Source of the DNA: Algoriphagus litoralis
Lineage (GTDB): Bacteria; Bacteroidota; Bacteroidia; Cytophagales; Cyclobacteriaceae
DNA length: 64,000 nucleotides
NCBI RefSeq assembly: GCF_003259255.1
Contig: NZ_QGOL01000014.1
Span: 1-64,000, forward strand
Reading direction: 5' to 3'
The notes under the pieces were generated by a model. That model saw only the letters and a list, made by a program, of their open reading frames with translations. It was not told where the DNA came from and made no database searches. Numbering within the stretch: the stretch's first letter is position 1; every line of letters begins with the position of its first letter. Below are positions 8,495-17,878 of this stretch, one piece after another. A program made the position numbers and the translations under genes.

Positions 8495-9823
8495 TTGGAA
8501 ATTACATTAGACAAGCATTCAGCAAATCAAGCTTCTATTAAAATTACACTAAACGAAGCAGATTATCAACCAAAGGTTGATGCCAAACTAAAGGATTACG
8601 CAAAAAAAGCAGTCATTAAAGGTTTCCGTCCCGGAAAAGCGCCGATTTCCATGGTAAAAGGAATGTACGGAGTTTCGATTTTGGTGGACGAAATCAATGC
8701 AATCCTAGGTGAATCGCTGAACAGCTATCTGAAAGAACAAACTTTTAGAATCTTAGGCGAACCGCTACCGGTAGAGAAAGAAGACAATTCAATCGACTGG
8801 AAAACGCAAAAAGGTTTTGACTTTGAATATAAAATCGGATTTGTCGATTCCGTCAATGTACCGCTTGATAGCTCCACCAAAGGCACCAAATACACCATCA
8901 AAGTGGACGATAAGTTGATCAATGAAACTATTGACAACCTGAAGTCTCAATACGGAAACAGCACAAATCCTGAGGTAAGCGAGGCAAACGACAATATCTA
9001 CGGAGACCTTAATGCCGTCGAGGGTGAGTTTTCAAAGACACTGTCTCTTCCCGTGGCTAAACTTTCCAAGAAGCTTGCAGCCAAATTCACAGGTATGGAA
9101 AAAGAAGCAGTAGTTGAGTTTGATGCCAAAGAGGTAAAAAACAGCGAATGGTCTGAGGCTTTTGGTTTGACTGAAGCGGAAACTGCCGAAGCAAAAGGAG
9201 CCTTCACATTCACTGTGAAAAATATCAATAGAACAGAAATCGCCGAGTTGAATCAGGAGTTTTTCGATAAAATCTTCGGTCCAGATGCAGTTTCTTCAGA
9301 GGAAGAATTTATCGCTAAAGTAAGGAAGACACTACAGGCAAGCTATGACCGTGAATCCAAAGTATTCACGGAAGAAGAACTGAAAAAAGTATTGGTAGAG
9401 AAAGCCAACTTGGATCTCCCAGATGCATTCCTAAAGGAATGGCTGATTCGTGCCAATGAAGGTAAAGTGTCAGAAGCTGACGTAGAGAACGAATACCCGA
9501 TCTACGCGAAGCAATTAACCTGGTCATTGATTTCCAATCAAATTGCAAAAGATAATGGCATCCAAGCAGAACACACGGACGTCATCGAAAAAACCAAAGA
9601 AATGGTACGTGAGCAGTTTGCTTCCTCAGGACTTGGTTCACAACTGGAAGCAAGCATGGATATGTTTGTTGACAATTACCTCAAAGGAAACGAAGGTCAA
9701 AACTACATGAACATGATGACCTCCGTTCAAAATGAAAAGGTACTTGCTTTCGTTCAGGAGAAAATCAACCTAACAGAAAAGGAGATTTCAATCGATGAAT
9801 TCAAGGAACTTTTAGAGAAGTAA
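8495..9823 (+). CDS. tig: Trigger factor (ribosome-associated chaperone)
   Basis: The 442-residue product has the ribosome-docking signature GFRPGKAP in the N-terminal domain (about 43-50). A divergent PPIase-like middle region and the long helical C-terminal chaperone region follow. It receives nascent chains at the exit tunnel. The start appears to be TTG at 8495: no in-frame ATG lies upstream, and EITLDKHSANQASIKI fits the family N-terminus. It is followed by clpP and clpX, the classic tig-clpP-clpX order, but a terminator separates it from clpP. Confidence 0.93.
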   Translation: MEITLDKHSANQASIKITLNEADYQPKVDAKLKDYAKKAVIKGFRPGKAPISMVKGMYGVSILVDEINAILGESLNSYLKEQTFRILGEPLPVEKEDNSIDWKTQKGFDFEYKIGFVDSVNVPLDSSTKGTKYTIKVDDKLINETIDNLKSQYGNSTNPEVSEANDNIYGDLNAVEGEFSKTLSLPVAKLSKKLAAKFTGMEKEAVVEFDAKEVKNSEWSEAFGLTEAETAEAKGAFTFTVKNINRTEIAELNQEFFDKIFGPDAVSSEEEFIAKVRKTLQASYDRESKVFTEEELKKVLVEKANLDLPDAFLKEWLIRANEGKVSEADVENEYPIYAKQLTWSLISNQIAKDNGIQAEHTDVIEKTKEMVREQFASSGLGSQLEASMDMFVDNYLKGNEGQNYMNMMTSVQNEKVLAFVQEKINLTEKEISIDEFKELLEK

Positions 9824-9845
9824 ATCGATTTAGAGAGTTATATTC

Positions 9846-9870
9846 AAAAGTCCTTTTTTAAAGGACTTTT
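9846..9870 (+). terminator. Terminator of tig
   Basis: A perfect 11-bp stem AAAAGTCCTTT/AAAGGACTTTT with a 3-nt loop is followed by a T-rich tail. It lies 23 bases past the tig stop. Confidence 0.85.
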
Positions 9871-9871
9871 T

Positions 9872-9879
9872 TATTTTTG
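9872..9879 (+). promoter_or_regulatory. Likely -7 box of clpP
   Basis: TATTTTTG, matching TAnnTTTG, sits directly after the tig terminator and 21 bases before the clpP ATG at 9901. A TTG inside it could be read as an upstream start for clpP, but the box argues against that. Confidence 0.5.
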
Positions 9880-9900
9880 TCTACCACAACAAACTCAAAA

Positions 9901-10569
9901 ATGATTAACAAAGAAGAATTCAGAAAGTACGCGATTCACAATCAAGGCGTAAGCGGGACGGCATTTGACCAATATACCCAGCACATTGAAAATATGACTC
10001 GTTCGGTGATCGAGGAAAGGCCTCAGAATTTCAGAGAAATCGACGTATTCTCCCGATTGATCATGGACCGAATCATTTTCCTTGGAACAGGCATCGATGA
10101 TCACATTGCCAATATTATAGTAGCTCAGTTGCTCTTCCTCGAATCAGTAGATGCCAAGAAAGACGTCTTGCTCTATGTCAATAGTCCAGGAGGATCCGTG
10201 ACGGCTGGTTTGGGAATATATGACACCATGCAGTATATCGGTCCGGATGTAGCTACGATATGTACTGGCATTGCCGCTTCTATGGGTGCAGTATTATTGG
10301 CCGGTGGAGCAAAAAACAAGAGATCCGCTTTGCAACATTCCAGAGTGATGATTCACCAGCCTTCGGGCGGAATGCAAGGACAATCCAGAGATATGGAAAT
10401 TTCACTGAAACTGATCTTGTCCATGCGCGAAGAATTGTATCAAATCCTTGCCAATCATACCGGCAAAACATTTGAAGAAATCGAGCGGGATTCCGATCGT
10501 GATTACTGGTTGAAAGCTCAGGAGGCCAAAGAATATGGTCTGATTGACGAAGTTTTAGTTAAAAAATAA
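9901..10569 (+). CDS. clpP: ATP-dependent Clp protease proteolytic subunit
   Basis: ClpP is the serine peptidase barrel of the ClpXP protease. From the ATG at 9901 it has 222 residues. Ser127 lies in [14 protein letters not shown], His152 in [12 protein letters not shown], and the catalytic Asp lies in the ERDSDRDYW segment. The ATG is preferred over an in-frame TTG 24 bases upstream because that TTG lies in the tail of the tig terminator and inside the probable -7 box. clpX starts 4 bases after the stop, so the two form an operon. Confidence 0.96.
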   Translation: MINKEEFRKYAIHNQGVSGTAFDQYTQHIENMTRSVIEERPQNFREIDVFSRLIMDRIIFLGTGIDDHIANIIVAQLLFLESVDAKKDVLLYVNSPGGSVTAGLGIYDTMQYIGPDVATICTGIAASMGAVLLAGGAKNKRSALQHSRVMIHQPSGGMQGQSRDMEISLKLILSMREELYQILANHTGKTFEEIERDSDRDYWLKAQEAKEYGLIDEVLVKK

Positions 10570-10573
10570 AAAA

Positions 10574-11803
10574 ATGGCGCAAGTAACCTGCTCCTTTTGT
10601 GGCAGAAACAAGAAAGATGTAGATCTGATGGTATCGGGCATTTCGGCCCATATCTGTAATTTTTGCATCGAGCAAGCTCATCTGATTCTTGGTGAAGAAG
10701 ACAAAACCAAAAAGTCGGCAGGAGCCTCAAAACCCAAGTTCAAACTTAAGAAGCCAAAAGAGCTTACCTCCTATCTCGACCAATATGTAATTGGTCAGGA
10801 AGAGGCCAAAAAGGTATTGACCGTAGCAGTTTACAATCACTACAAGCGTCTCCAGCAAAAAGATGATCATGATGATATCAAGATTGAAAAATCAAATGTC
10901 ATCATGGTAGGTGACACAGGCACAGGAAAAACTTACCTGGCCAAAACCTTGGCAAAAATCCTCGAGGTCCCTTTTTGTATAGCTGATGCCACAGTTTTGA
11001 CTGAGGCGGGTTATGTGGGTGAAGATGTAGAAAGCATCCTCACCAGACTTCTCCAGTCTGCGGATTACAATGTCGAAGCGGCAGAGCGAGGAATCGTATA
11101 TATTGATGAGTTGGATAAAATTGCCCGTAAGTCGGATAACCCTTCCATCACCCGTGATGTCAGTGGTGAAGGTGTCCAGCAGGCAATGCTGAAACTCCTC
11201 GAGGGAACGATGGTAAACGTACCTCCTCAGGGCGGCAGAAAGCACCCAGATCAGAAAATGATCGCTGTGAATACAGAAAACATCCTATTTATTTGCGGAG
11301 GTGCATTTGACGGAATTGCAAGGCATATCGGCAAGCGATTGAATACACAGCCAATGGGTTTTGCCAAAACCAGCAATACTCCTCAGGCAGACCGAGAGAA
11401 TCTGCTTCAATATGTCACTGCACAGGATTTAAAAGCATTTGGATTGATTCCGGAACTTATCGGACGACTTCCAGTTTTGACACATTTGGATCCACTTCAC
11501 AAAGACGCACTGAAACGAATTCTCACTGAGCCAAAAAATGCTTTGGTAAAGCAGTATACCAAACTTTTGGCTATGGAAGGAGTCAAAGTTACTTTCGAAG
11601 AGGGTGCTTTGGACTTCATCGTAGACAAAGCTGACGAATACAAGCTTGGCGCGAGGGGACTTCGGTCCATTTGCGAAGCGATCGTTACAGACGCGATGTA
11701 TGAGTTGCCTTCAGATGAATCAGTCAAAGAATTGGTGATCGATGAGGAATATGCACGATCCCAATTTGACAAATCAAAATTCAAGCGACTGCAGGTTGCT
11801 TAA
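10574..11803 (+). CDS. clpX: ATP-dependent Clp protease ATP-binding subunit
   Basis: ClpX is the AAA+ unfoldase of ClpXP; 409 residues. An N-terminal zinc-binding domain carries Cys6/Cys9 and Cys28/Cys31. Walker A is GDTGTGKT (113-120) and Walker B is [11 protein letters not shown]. The loop that docks on ClpP, IGF in E. coli, reads MGF here (261-263). The C-terminal sensor region GARGLRS is present. It is cotranscribed with clpP and ends in a bidirectional terminator shared with lpxB. Confidence 0.97.
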   Translation: MAQVTCSFCGRNKKDVDLMVSGISAHICNFCIEQAHLILGEEDKTKKSAGASKPKFKLKKPKELTSYLDQYVIGQEEAKKVLTVAVYNHYKRLQQKDDHDDIKIEKSNVIMVGDTGTGKTYLAKTLAKILEVPFCIADATVLTEAGYVGEDVESILTRLLQSADYNVEAAERGIVYIDELDKIARKSDNPSITRDVSGEGVQQAMLKLLEGTMVNVPPQGGRKHPDQKMIAVNTENILFICGGAFDGIARHIGKRLNTQPMGFAKTSNTPQADRENLLQYVTAQDLKAFGLIPELIGRLPVLTHLDPLHKDALKRILTEPKNALVKQYTKLLAMEGVKVTFEEGALDFIVDKADEYKLGARGLRSICEAIVTDAMYELPSDESVKELVIDEEYARSQFDKSKFKRLQVA

Positions 11804-11808
11804 GATTA

Positions 11809-11834
11809 AAAACCCCGGTGAAAATCGGGGTTTT
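11809..11834. terminator. Bidirectional terminator between clpX and lpxB
   Basis: AAAACCCCG/CGGGGTTTT forms a 9-bp stem with an 8-nt loop and T-rich flanks on both strands. It serves the convergent clpX and lpxB; the lpxB stop codon overlaps its right arm. Confidence 0.85.
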
Positions 11835-12942
11835 ACTTTTTAAGCGAATCCAGAATAAATCCAGCAGTAATCTCTGAAGCAGAGCCTTCCCCTATTTTTT
11901 CCTGAACCAGATCATACCCTTGTAGCATTTCTCCTTTGTAGACCACATTGGTAAAAATTCGATTCAATTCGTTTTTGAGATTAGCTATAGAAAAATCATC
12001 CTGAATCAGTTCTTTGACCACTTCCTTATCTGCAATTATATTCACCAAAGAAATGTACGGAACACGGATGAGGTGCTTCGCAATCCCATAGGTGATGGCT
12101 GAAGTTTTATAAACCACTATCTGGGGAACTCGAAACAAGGCGGTCTCCAAGGTGGCCGTTCCAGAGGTCACGACAGCAGCTGTAGCATGACTCAAAAGAT
12201 CATAAGTTTGATCAAAAACCACCTTAATTCCTGCTGCTCTTGCAGTATCGTAAGCAACTGAAGGTAGACTCCCAACTCCAGCGATTACAAATTGTGTATT
12301 AGGGAATTCCTTAACCAAAGAAATCATCCGATCAAGCATGGCATGGATCTCTTGCTTTCGACTTCCTGGAAGCAGGGCTACGATAGGCTGATAGCTCAAT
12401 TCGTTTTTCTGAAAGAAAAAATCATGCGGCTTAAACTTCCTGATCTCATCCAAAAGTGGATTTCCGACATACTTGACATTCATCTCAAACTTTTCAAAAA
12501 ACGCTGGCTCGAAGGGAAGAATGGAATAAATCTGATCTGTGAATTCCTTTAGCTTCAGAGCTCGTTTCTGGTTCCATGCCCAGACTTTGGGAGGAATGTA
12601 GTAATGAACGGGGATACCATTTGCTTTGGCAAAGGCTGCAATTTTCATGTTGAATCCACCGTAATCCACCAAAATCAATGCATCGGGACGGTAGGCTAAA
12701 AGATCTTTTTTAACAAGATTGAGGTATTTGAGAACTTTTCTAAATCCTAGAACAACTTCCAAAAAGCCCATCACTGCGACCTCTGAATAATCAACAGCAA
12801 GCGCTACACCTGCGGCTTGAGAATAGCTCCCCCCCATTCCGCGAAATCTCACGTTTCCCTCCAGTTTTTGCAAAGCCAAAACTAAGTTTGAAGCGTGTAA
12901 GTCGCCGGAGCGCTCGCCTGAAATAATGTAGATTCGTTTCAA
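11833..12942 (-). CDS. lpxB: Lipid-A-disaccharide synthase
   Basis: LpxB (GT19) joins UDP-2,3-diacylglucosamine and lipid X to form the lipid A disaccharide at the inner membrane. The 369-residue product starts IYIISGERSGDLHASNLV, the family N-terminus. It also contains RFRGMGG, PPKVWAWNQKRALKL and the nucleotide-sugar site segment TSGTATLETALF, all typical. Length is normal. It is a single gene, with queD upstream behind its own terminator. Confidence 0.96.
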   Translation of the reverse strand: MKRIYIISGERSGDLHASNLVLALQKLEGNVRFRGMGGSYSQAAGVALAVDYSEVAVMGFLEVVLGFRKVLKYLNLVKKDLLAYRPDALILVDYGGFNMKIAAFAKANGIPVHYYIPPKVWAWNQKRALKLKEFTDQIYSILPFEPAFFEKFEMNVKYVGNPLLDEIRKFKPHDFFFQKNELSYQPIVALLPGSRKQEIHAMLDRMISLVKEFPNTQFVIAGVGSLPSVAYDTARAAGIKVVFDQTYDLLSHATAAVVTSGTATLETALFRVPQIVVYKTSAITYGIAKHLIRVPYISLVNIIADKEVVKELIQDDFSIANLKNELNRIFTNVVYKGEMLQGYDLVQEKIGEGSASEITAGFILDSLKK

Positions 12943-12971
12943 TTTGGTTTGGTAATTTTTCTACTAAAAAT

Positions 12972-12997
12972 AAAAGTAGGCTTTTCGACCTACTTTT
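12972..12997 (-). terminator. Terminator of queD
   Basis: A perfect 9-bp stem AAAAGTAGG/CCTACTTTT with an 8-nt loop; on the minus strand it is followed by ATTTTTAG. It lies 25 bases past the queD stop. Confidence 0.8.
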
Positions 12998-13022
12998 TAT
13001 TCATCTTATTACATTCTCAGTT

Positions 13023-13448
13023 TTAAATTCCTTCCCCATAAAACTCCACAAAATTTCTCGGTGTCTCATAAAGGGTAAGCTTGTATAGTCCTCCATGGGG
13101 AGTGATTTTCTTTACAGCTGGCTCCAAAATTTTCCAAAACTCCATGACCAAAATCTCACAGCTGGCCATTTTACCTAGCATAAAATCAACGTCCACATTG
13201 AGATTTTTGTGATCCACTTTGTCAATCACAAGCTTTCTGATCAGCGTACTTAGTTGTTTCAGATCTACAACAAAACCTGTTTCTGGATCCGGAAGTCCTT
13301 TTACGGTTACGATCAACTCGAAATTATGACCATGCCAATTGACATTGGCACATGGACCATAGACTTCGAAATTCTTTTCATCAGACCAATTTGGATTCCA
13401 AAGCTTATGGGCGGCATTGAAATGCTCTTTTCTGCAAACGTGGATCAT
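13023..13448 (-). CDS. queD: 6-carboxytetrahydropterin synthase (QueD/PTPS family)
   Basis: The 141-residue protein is a single T-fold domain. Zinc ligands are the His in FNAAHKL and the two in WHGHNF; the Cys in GPCANVNWHGHN is the catalytic Cys of the PTPS family. The C-terminal Glu in LTLYETPRN anchors the pterin. QueD acts before QueE in the 7-deazaguanine (preQ0/queuosine) pathway, and a queE-like gene lies at 25.5 kb. A pyruvoyl-tetrahydropterin synthase role cannot be excluded. Confidence 0.88.
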   Translation of the reverse strand: MIHVCRKEHFNAAHKLWNPNWSDEKNFEVYGPCANVNWHGHNFELIVTVKGLPDPETGFVVDLKQLSTLIRKLVIDKVDHKNLNVDVDFMLGKMASCEILVMEFWKILEPAVKKITPHGGLYKLTLYETPRNFVEFYGEGI

Positions 13449-13468
13449 CTACTTATTCAAATTCGCTG

Positions 13469-13500
13469 CAAAGTTAGGCAAAAGTAAACGGGATAAGAAA
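13469..13500 (-). promoter_or_regulatory. Promoter of queD
   Basis: On the minus strand, TTTC (close to TTTG), a 20-nt spacer and TAACTTTG (exact TAnnTTTG) lie 20 bases before the ATG. Confidence 0.55.
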
Positions 13501-13523
13501 TCCTATACCTACCCAGTAAATGA

Positions 13524-13550
13524 AAAACGCCCGGAGCAACCGAGCGTTTT
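13524..13550 (-). terminator. Terminator of the subtilase operon
   Basis: An 11-bp stem (AAAACGCTCGG read on the minus strand) with one U-G wobble and a 5-nt loop is followed on the minus strand by a short T run. It lies 4 bases past the stop of the 233-residue secreted protein. Confidence 0.8.
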
Positions 13551-13554
13551 GAAA

Positions 13555-14256
13555 TTAACTTTTATTCAATTCGTTGAAAAACAAGACCAGATGATCTTCT
13601 CTTCCCAGGTCAAACTTGCCCTCTTTGATGATCTGCTTGGCTCTTTCTTGATCAGCGGGATCAAGTGCTTTGATGATGACATTTGTCCTGTTTTTCACAT
13701 TGGCAACATCAAAATTGGAATTGATTAGATAGAAAGACTCCTCGAACACAAACATTCTGCCTGCTGTAGGAGCATAGCTATTCTTTGGTGGGGTGACTAA
13801 GTCAGAATAAAATTTTCGGACAAGCGTATACTTTTTACCTTCGGCAAGGACATTTACCAAATCCTTGGGGCCTACCCCCTTTATGTATTCAAATCCCTTT
13901 TTGAAAAGCAGGTTTGGCAAGAGGCCTTGAACTGTACTTTGAGCGATTAGAATAGATGGTCGCTGAAGTACTGCATATTCGAGGTAATCTTTATTCAAGT
14001 AGATGGTATTGCCTGCTTCATTGACCACTTCCAATTCATTGTCATGAATGTTAAATCGGTAGGCGACATCTTCTTTCAGACCTGCATTGGTTGTTCCGAT
14101 GTCTGCCTTGGCCCAATCTGCAAATAGGTAGGGCGAACCATCAATTTCACTATAGGGAGTAATGCGTGCTGGAGCCCCGTTCAGGTCGATATTAGAGATC
14201 TGGGAGTAAGCACTGGAAGAAATAAGTAATGCAATAGCTATTGGAAGAAACTTCAT
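13555..14256 (-). CDS. Secreted protein of unknown function, coupled to the subtilase
   Basis: I do not recognise the family. The 233-residue product has a signal peptide (about 1-19, ending AYSQ) and no membrane segment or lipobox. The mature part is a mixed alpha/beta sequence with a Lys/Asp/Glu-rich C-terminus (ALDPADQERAKQIIKEG). Its ATG follows the subtilase TAA with no intervening base, so translation is probably coupled. A role as partner, chaperone or inhibitor of that protease is possible, but this is only inference from position. Confidence 0.8.
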   Translation of the reverse strand: MKFLPIAIALLISSSAYSQISNIDLNGAPARITPYSEIDGSPYLFADWAKADIGTTNAGLKEDVAYRFNIHDNELEVVNEAGNTIYLNKDYLEYAVLQRPSILIAQSTVQGLLPNLLFKKGFEYIKGVGPKDLVNVLAEGKKYTLVRKFYSDLVTPPKNSYAPTAGRMFVFEESFYLINSNFDVANVKNRTNVIIKALDPADQERAKQIIKEGKFDLGREDHLVLFFNELNKS

Positions 14257-17200
14257 TTAATTTTTAATTATTTTTTTGTGGAAAATTAATTTGTTGGTTT
14301 CAATTTTTAAAATGTATAATCCTGAAGGGTTAGGCAGTGTAATCACCTCAGTCCATTCCTCGGAATTTTTCCCAGCTACCTTGGTCAAATAAACTCGTCC
14401 AGCCAGATCGATAATTGAATAATGGATTGGACCTCTATATTCATTGGAGATCTGAAGTGTAATGACGTCTTCACTCGGCACTGGACCTACAAAAACCCCA
14501 AATCTACCTAAATCCGGCTCGGGCAATGCGGAAATAATCACTGGATCAGAAATCCTGTTGCAAAGCTCATTGAAGATGGCTACTTGGTAGGAACCGTCTC
14601 CTTCTGCTACAAAACTTCTCCCAGTTGCTCCTGCAATAGCTTCGCCATTGAGATACCATTGGTACGAGCTACCTGGCTGCTGAGAGGTCAGCTGGCTTCC
14701 GTTAATTACAATCACCGGCTTACTCAGTTCATTGGAACTGATTTCTATTTCCTCAGTAAAAGAGGTAGAGCCCAAACTGTTGGAAATGGTCAACTTGACA
14801 GGGTATCTTCCAGGGGAATCAAATACAAAAATCGGGTTTTCCAATGTCGATGTGATACCTGAACCAAATTCCCAAAGGTAAGAGGAAACTGCACCTTCAC
14901 TTTGATTTTCGAAGGTAACCGCCGCTCCCACGCAAGGATAGGTTGACTCAAATTTGGCAAATAAAACCTCGTCACAAGGCTGACTAAGCCATCCTGTAGC
15001 GTTTTGAATGGTTGCAGTTGTGCCCAAATTGATAATCCCCTGTCCACTTTTATTGACATTTGAAACATTGAGGTGGTCAAAGCATAGTTTCTTGTATACA
15101 TCAAAAATCAAAGTACTTCCAGCCGCTAAAGCCGAAATAGATGCTTTGGTCTGCTGAGTGGCAGAGGAAGTTATTTGACCCAATACGGTAAAAGAACTAA
15201 CCTGTGCAAATTCCAGCGTACCCCCTGGGCCTAGTGCCAACTCCTGAACATCGAGGGAAGCACTGCCCAATACTGCCTTTCCATTGGAAATAGCAAGATT
15301 TTCTAACCCATCAGTCGATAGTGCCAAAGTCCCACTCATCACCTCGAGTCTTGAAATCTGAGTTGGAGATGAATTGGCATATTGCCCAGAACTACCCTCG
15401 AATTTGGCCGTTAGGCCTTCTTTGAATTGGCTGGTAGGATCGAAAGTGAGCGATTGGGAGAATTTCATCGATTCAACATCGCCGGACACAATTCCACCTG
15501 AAAGAAGTCGGATTTGATTCGCCTCCAATTCCGCCATATTGAAATTGACATTGGAAGTCCCAACTTCGAGTTTATCAAATTTGGCACCTGAGATGACACT
15601 CCAATTTCCTTTGGTGAATTTTAAAGTAAGGTTTTCAAACAAAGTTTGGCCAAATTCCAACAATAGCTCATTGGTACTTTCTGAATCAAAAATGATTGAT
15701 CCATTTTTGATTTCAGTGATTTGATTGCTGATCCTGAATCCATTTGAAACCGTAAGATTCTGTGATTTCAGATCCAATGACAATACCTGATCTCCAAACA
15801 CGTTCACACTGAATGCCGTAGAGCCTCCGCTTAGGTTTACAGTTTTATTCTGCCCTGCAGGACCGTCAAAAACAACTCTCGTCCCTGCATTTGGAACCTT
15901 ACCCGCAGCAGGGCCATTTGCTGTGAGAGACCATTTACTCGGATCACTCCAATCTCCGGAAGCCCCGCCGATCCAGTAGAGAGTTTCGGCAGCTCCATCT
16001 ACTGCTCCGGCAGAAAACACCAGAGAAAAAGGCTGCATACCAAATGACAATTCTCCTTTATGGGTTATTCTTACCGTATATTTTTTGGCTTGCGGAGCGG
16101 CGATGAAAACTTGCTCAACATTATCTCTAAAGTTGTCTGTAGTTTGTACTCCACGTGCAGCAGCTCCCAATGCTGGGTCAAGCGTCCATGGGAAATACTC
16201 AACGCCGTCTTCATCAAAAATGCGAAGATCCAGATCATTGACCAACATCAAATTTGATGGATCCAATGCGGTACCTACAGGTGTCCCTGCTGGATCCGTC
16301 CATGCGATTGTTGCTCTGATCGGGGTAATGCCGTCTGATACAATTTCATATTCGTAGGTACTCCCTTGATCCAAAATCAGTTCCCGGATCAAATTACTAC
16401 TACCATCTTCATTTAGTATCAACTCGGCCGATGCTCTGGCATCCAAAAGTCCCCAGCCATACATGTAATCTGGTCCAGGTGCAGGACCTGCTTCTTTAGC
16501 GGTATGAATGGCCAAAGATTTCAATGTAGCTGCAAGCATAAATTTGCCAGGATTCCTTTGGCTATAAAGCTGTTGTAACAGAAAGAGTGAACCTGTTACA
16601 TTTGGTGCAGACATGGATGTTCCACTCAAGCTAGCGTAAGAATTTTGGTCTGAAGCGTTAATGGATGAGCTAAACACATTCACCCCCATGCCTACCAAAT
16701 CAGGCTTAATTCTCCCGTCATCTGTAGGGCCCCAAGCAGAAAACCCACTGACAGCTACAGAATTGGGGCCGGTGTAGTTTAAGACTTGAGATACAGCTCC
16801 CACCGTAATATTATTTTTTGCCACACCTTCTGGACCGATGGTATCATCTGGACCATCTGGAGGGCGGGTGCCATCCCCGCGATCGTCGCGATCATTTCCG
16901 GCAGACCATACCACTGAATAGTACGGTCTAGAATAAATCAATTCATCAATAGCTTGAGACTTGGCCGAATAAAATCCAAATCTCCAGTCTTCTTGAGTGC
17001 TGATTGCGGGATTACCAAACCAGGTCCAGTTGGCTCCATCTTGTCTCCAGCCCAAGACCACTCCATACGAATGGTTTGAAATCAACATTCCAGAAGGTTT
17101 GGAAACTGGTTCATAGGCATTGGCCAGCATTTTAGAAATGTCTGACTCCCAATTGAAAGCCCACCCCGTAGCTTCATATGCCATACCGCGTGCTGCTGCA

Positions 17201-17733
17201 TTGACACCCGCAGCAAGTATAGTCCCACTCACGTGGGTTGAATGTTCACTTAAAGTCTCTGTAGAACCATCTACTTGCGTGAGTCTTGACCCGAATTCAG
17301 GATGATCTCGTTTAGGTCTGGTTTGGTCAAATATCCCAACTACCAAGCCCTTTCCCGTAAGGTTTACACCCAAAGATCCGCCGGGCTGGAGGTGATTAAC
17401 TCCGGTGGTAATGGCTGCATTGACATTGTGCGGGGCAAAAATCACCGGATATCCAGATTCATCCAAGTATTGAATTTTTGAAAAATATCCGTCTGCTAAC
17501 CTCAACCCTCCCTGCTCTTTTAAAAAAGGAAAATTATATGAGTTGATGGGACCAGAAAGTTGAAATAATCCAAGTTTGCCTTTAAGGCTTTGCTCAGACT
17601 GGTTTTTTGCCTCTTCCCATTTTTTGCTGAGCGATCCATTGTCTTGCCCATGAACTTCTCCTAATAGAAGGAAAGAAATCATGATCAAGAAAATGGGGTT
17701 GCCATTTTTTAGAATACGTCTCATATAGTCCAT
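14257..17733 (-). CDS. T9SS-secreted S8 (subtilisin-like) serine peptidase
   Basis: This 1158-residue protein carries an intact subtilase triad: Asp136 (VVGIFDQTRP), His167 (EHSTHVSGT) and Ser373 (SGTSMSAPN), with the oxyanion Asn280 (WSAGND). The signal peptide ends near residue 30 (EVHGQ), and a pro-region probably occupies about 30-120. After the protease come a long beta-rich stalk (about 590-920), a PKD-like domain (about 920-1000, YLWEFGSG) and a type A T9SS sorting domain at the C-terminus (GLYILKIETNK). It is expected to be exported and anchored at the cell surface. ATG codons at 17733 and 17724 are both plausible starts. Confidence 0.92.
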   Translation of the reverse strand: MDYMRRILKNGNPIFLIMISFLLLGEVHGQDNGSLSKKWEEAKNQSEQSLKGKLGLFQLSGPINSYNFPFLKEQGGLRLADGYFSKIQYLDESGYPVIFAPHNVNAAITTGVNHLQPGGSLGVNLTGKGLVVGIFDQTRPKRDHPEFGSRLTQVDGSTETLSEHSTHVSGTILAAGVNAAARGMAYEATGWAFNWESDISKMLANAYEPVSKPSGMLISNHSYGVVLGWRQDGANWTWFGNPAISTQEDWRFGFYSAKSQAIDELIYSRPYYSVVWSAGNDRDDRGDGTRPPDGPDDTIGPEGVAKNNITVGAVSQVLNYTGPNSVAVSGFSAWGPTDDGRIKPDLVGMGVNVFSSSINASDQNSYASLSGTSMSAPNVTGSLFLLQQLYSQRNPGKFMLAATLKSLAIHTAKEAGPAPGPDYMYGWGLLDARASAELILNEDGSSNLIRELILDQGSTYEYEIVSDGITPIRATIAWTDPAGTPVGTALDPSNLMLVNDLDLRIFDEDGVEYFPWTLDPALGAAARGVQTTDNFRDNVEQVFIAAPQAKKYTVRITHKGELSFGMQPFSLVFSAGAVDGAAETLYWIGGASGDWSDPSKWSLTANGPAAGKVPNAGTRVVFDGPAGQNKTVNLSGGSTAFSVNVFGDQVLSLDLKSQNLTVSNGFRISNQITEIKNGSIIFDSESTNELLLEFGQTLFENLTLKFTKGNWSVISGAKFDKLEVGTSNVNFNMAELEANQIRLLSGGIVSGDVESMKFSQSLTFDPTSQFKEGLTAKFEGSSGQYANSSPTQISRLEVMSGTLALSTDGLENLAISNGKAVLGSASLDVQELALGPGGTLEFAQVSSFTVLGQITSSATQQTKASISALAAGSTLIFDVYKKLCFDHLNVSNVNKSGQGIINLGTTATIQNATGWLSQPCDEVLFAKFESTYPCVGAAVTFENQSEGAVSSYLWEFGSGITSTLENPIFVFDSPGRYPVKLTISNSLGSTSFTEEIEISSNELSKPVIVINGSQLTSQQPGSSYQWYLNGEAIAGATGRSFVAEGDGSYQVAIFNELCNRISDPVIISALPEPDLGRFGVFVGPVPSEDVITLQISNEYRGPIHYSIIDLAGRVYLTKVAGKNSEEWTEVITLPNPSGLYILKIETNKLIFHKKIIKN

Positions 17734-17779
17734 TACTTACTTTTCAATCCCACTCATTTATCACCAATCCAAGTTGGAT

Positions 17780-17810
17780 CAAAAATATCACACTATTTAA
17801 CACTCCTAAA
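17780..17810 (-). promoter_or_regulatory. Promoter of the subtilase operon
   Basis: On the minus strand, TTTA (close to TTTG), a 19-nt spacer and TATTTTTG (exact TAnnTTTG) lie 46 bases before the subtilase ATG and after the upstream terminator. The subtilase is therefore transcribed separately from the SusC/D operon. Confidence 0.55.
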
Positions 17811-17836
17811 GCTTTATTCGTTAACAATTGCAAAAA

Positions 17837-17862
17837 AAAAGGAGGGAAATATCCCTCCTTTT
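17837..17862 (-). terminator. Terminator of the SusC/D operon
   Basis: A perfect 11-bp stem AAAAGGAGGGA/TCCCTCCTTTT with a 4-nt loop; on the minus strand a T run continues from the stem. It lies 16 bases past the lipoprotein stop. Confidence 0.88.
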
Positions 17863-17878
17863 AAAATTCAGAATTCAA

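Noticed and set aside
9877..9900. TTG start for clpP 24 bases upstream of ATG
   Set aside because: It lies in the tig terminator tail and the probable -7 box.
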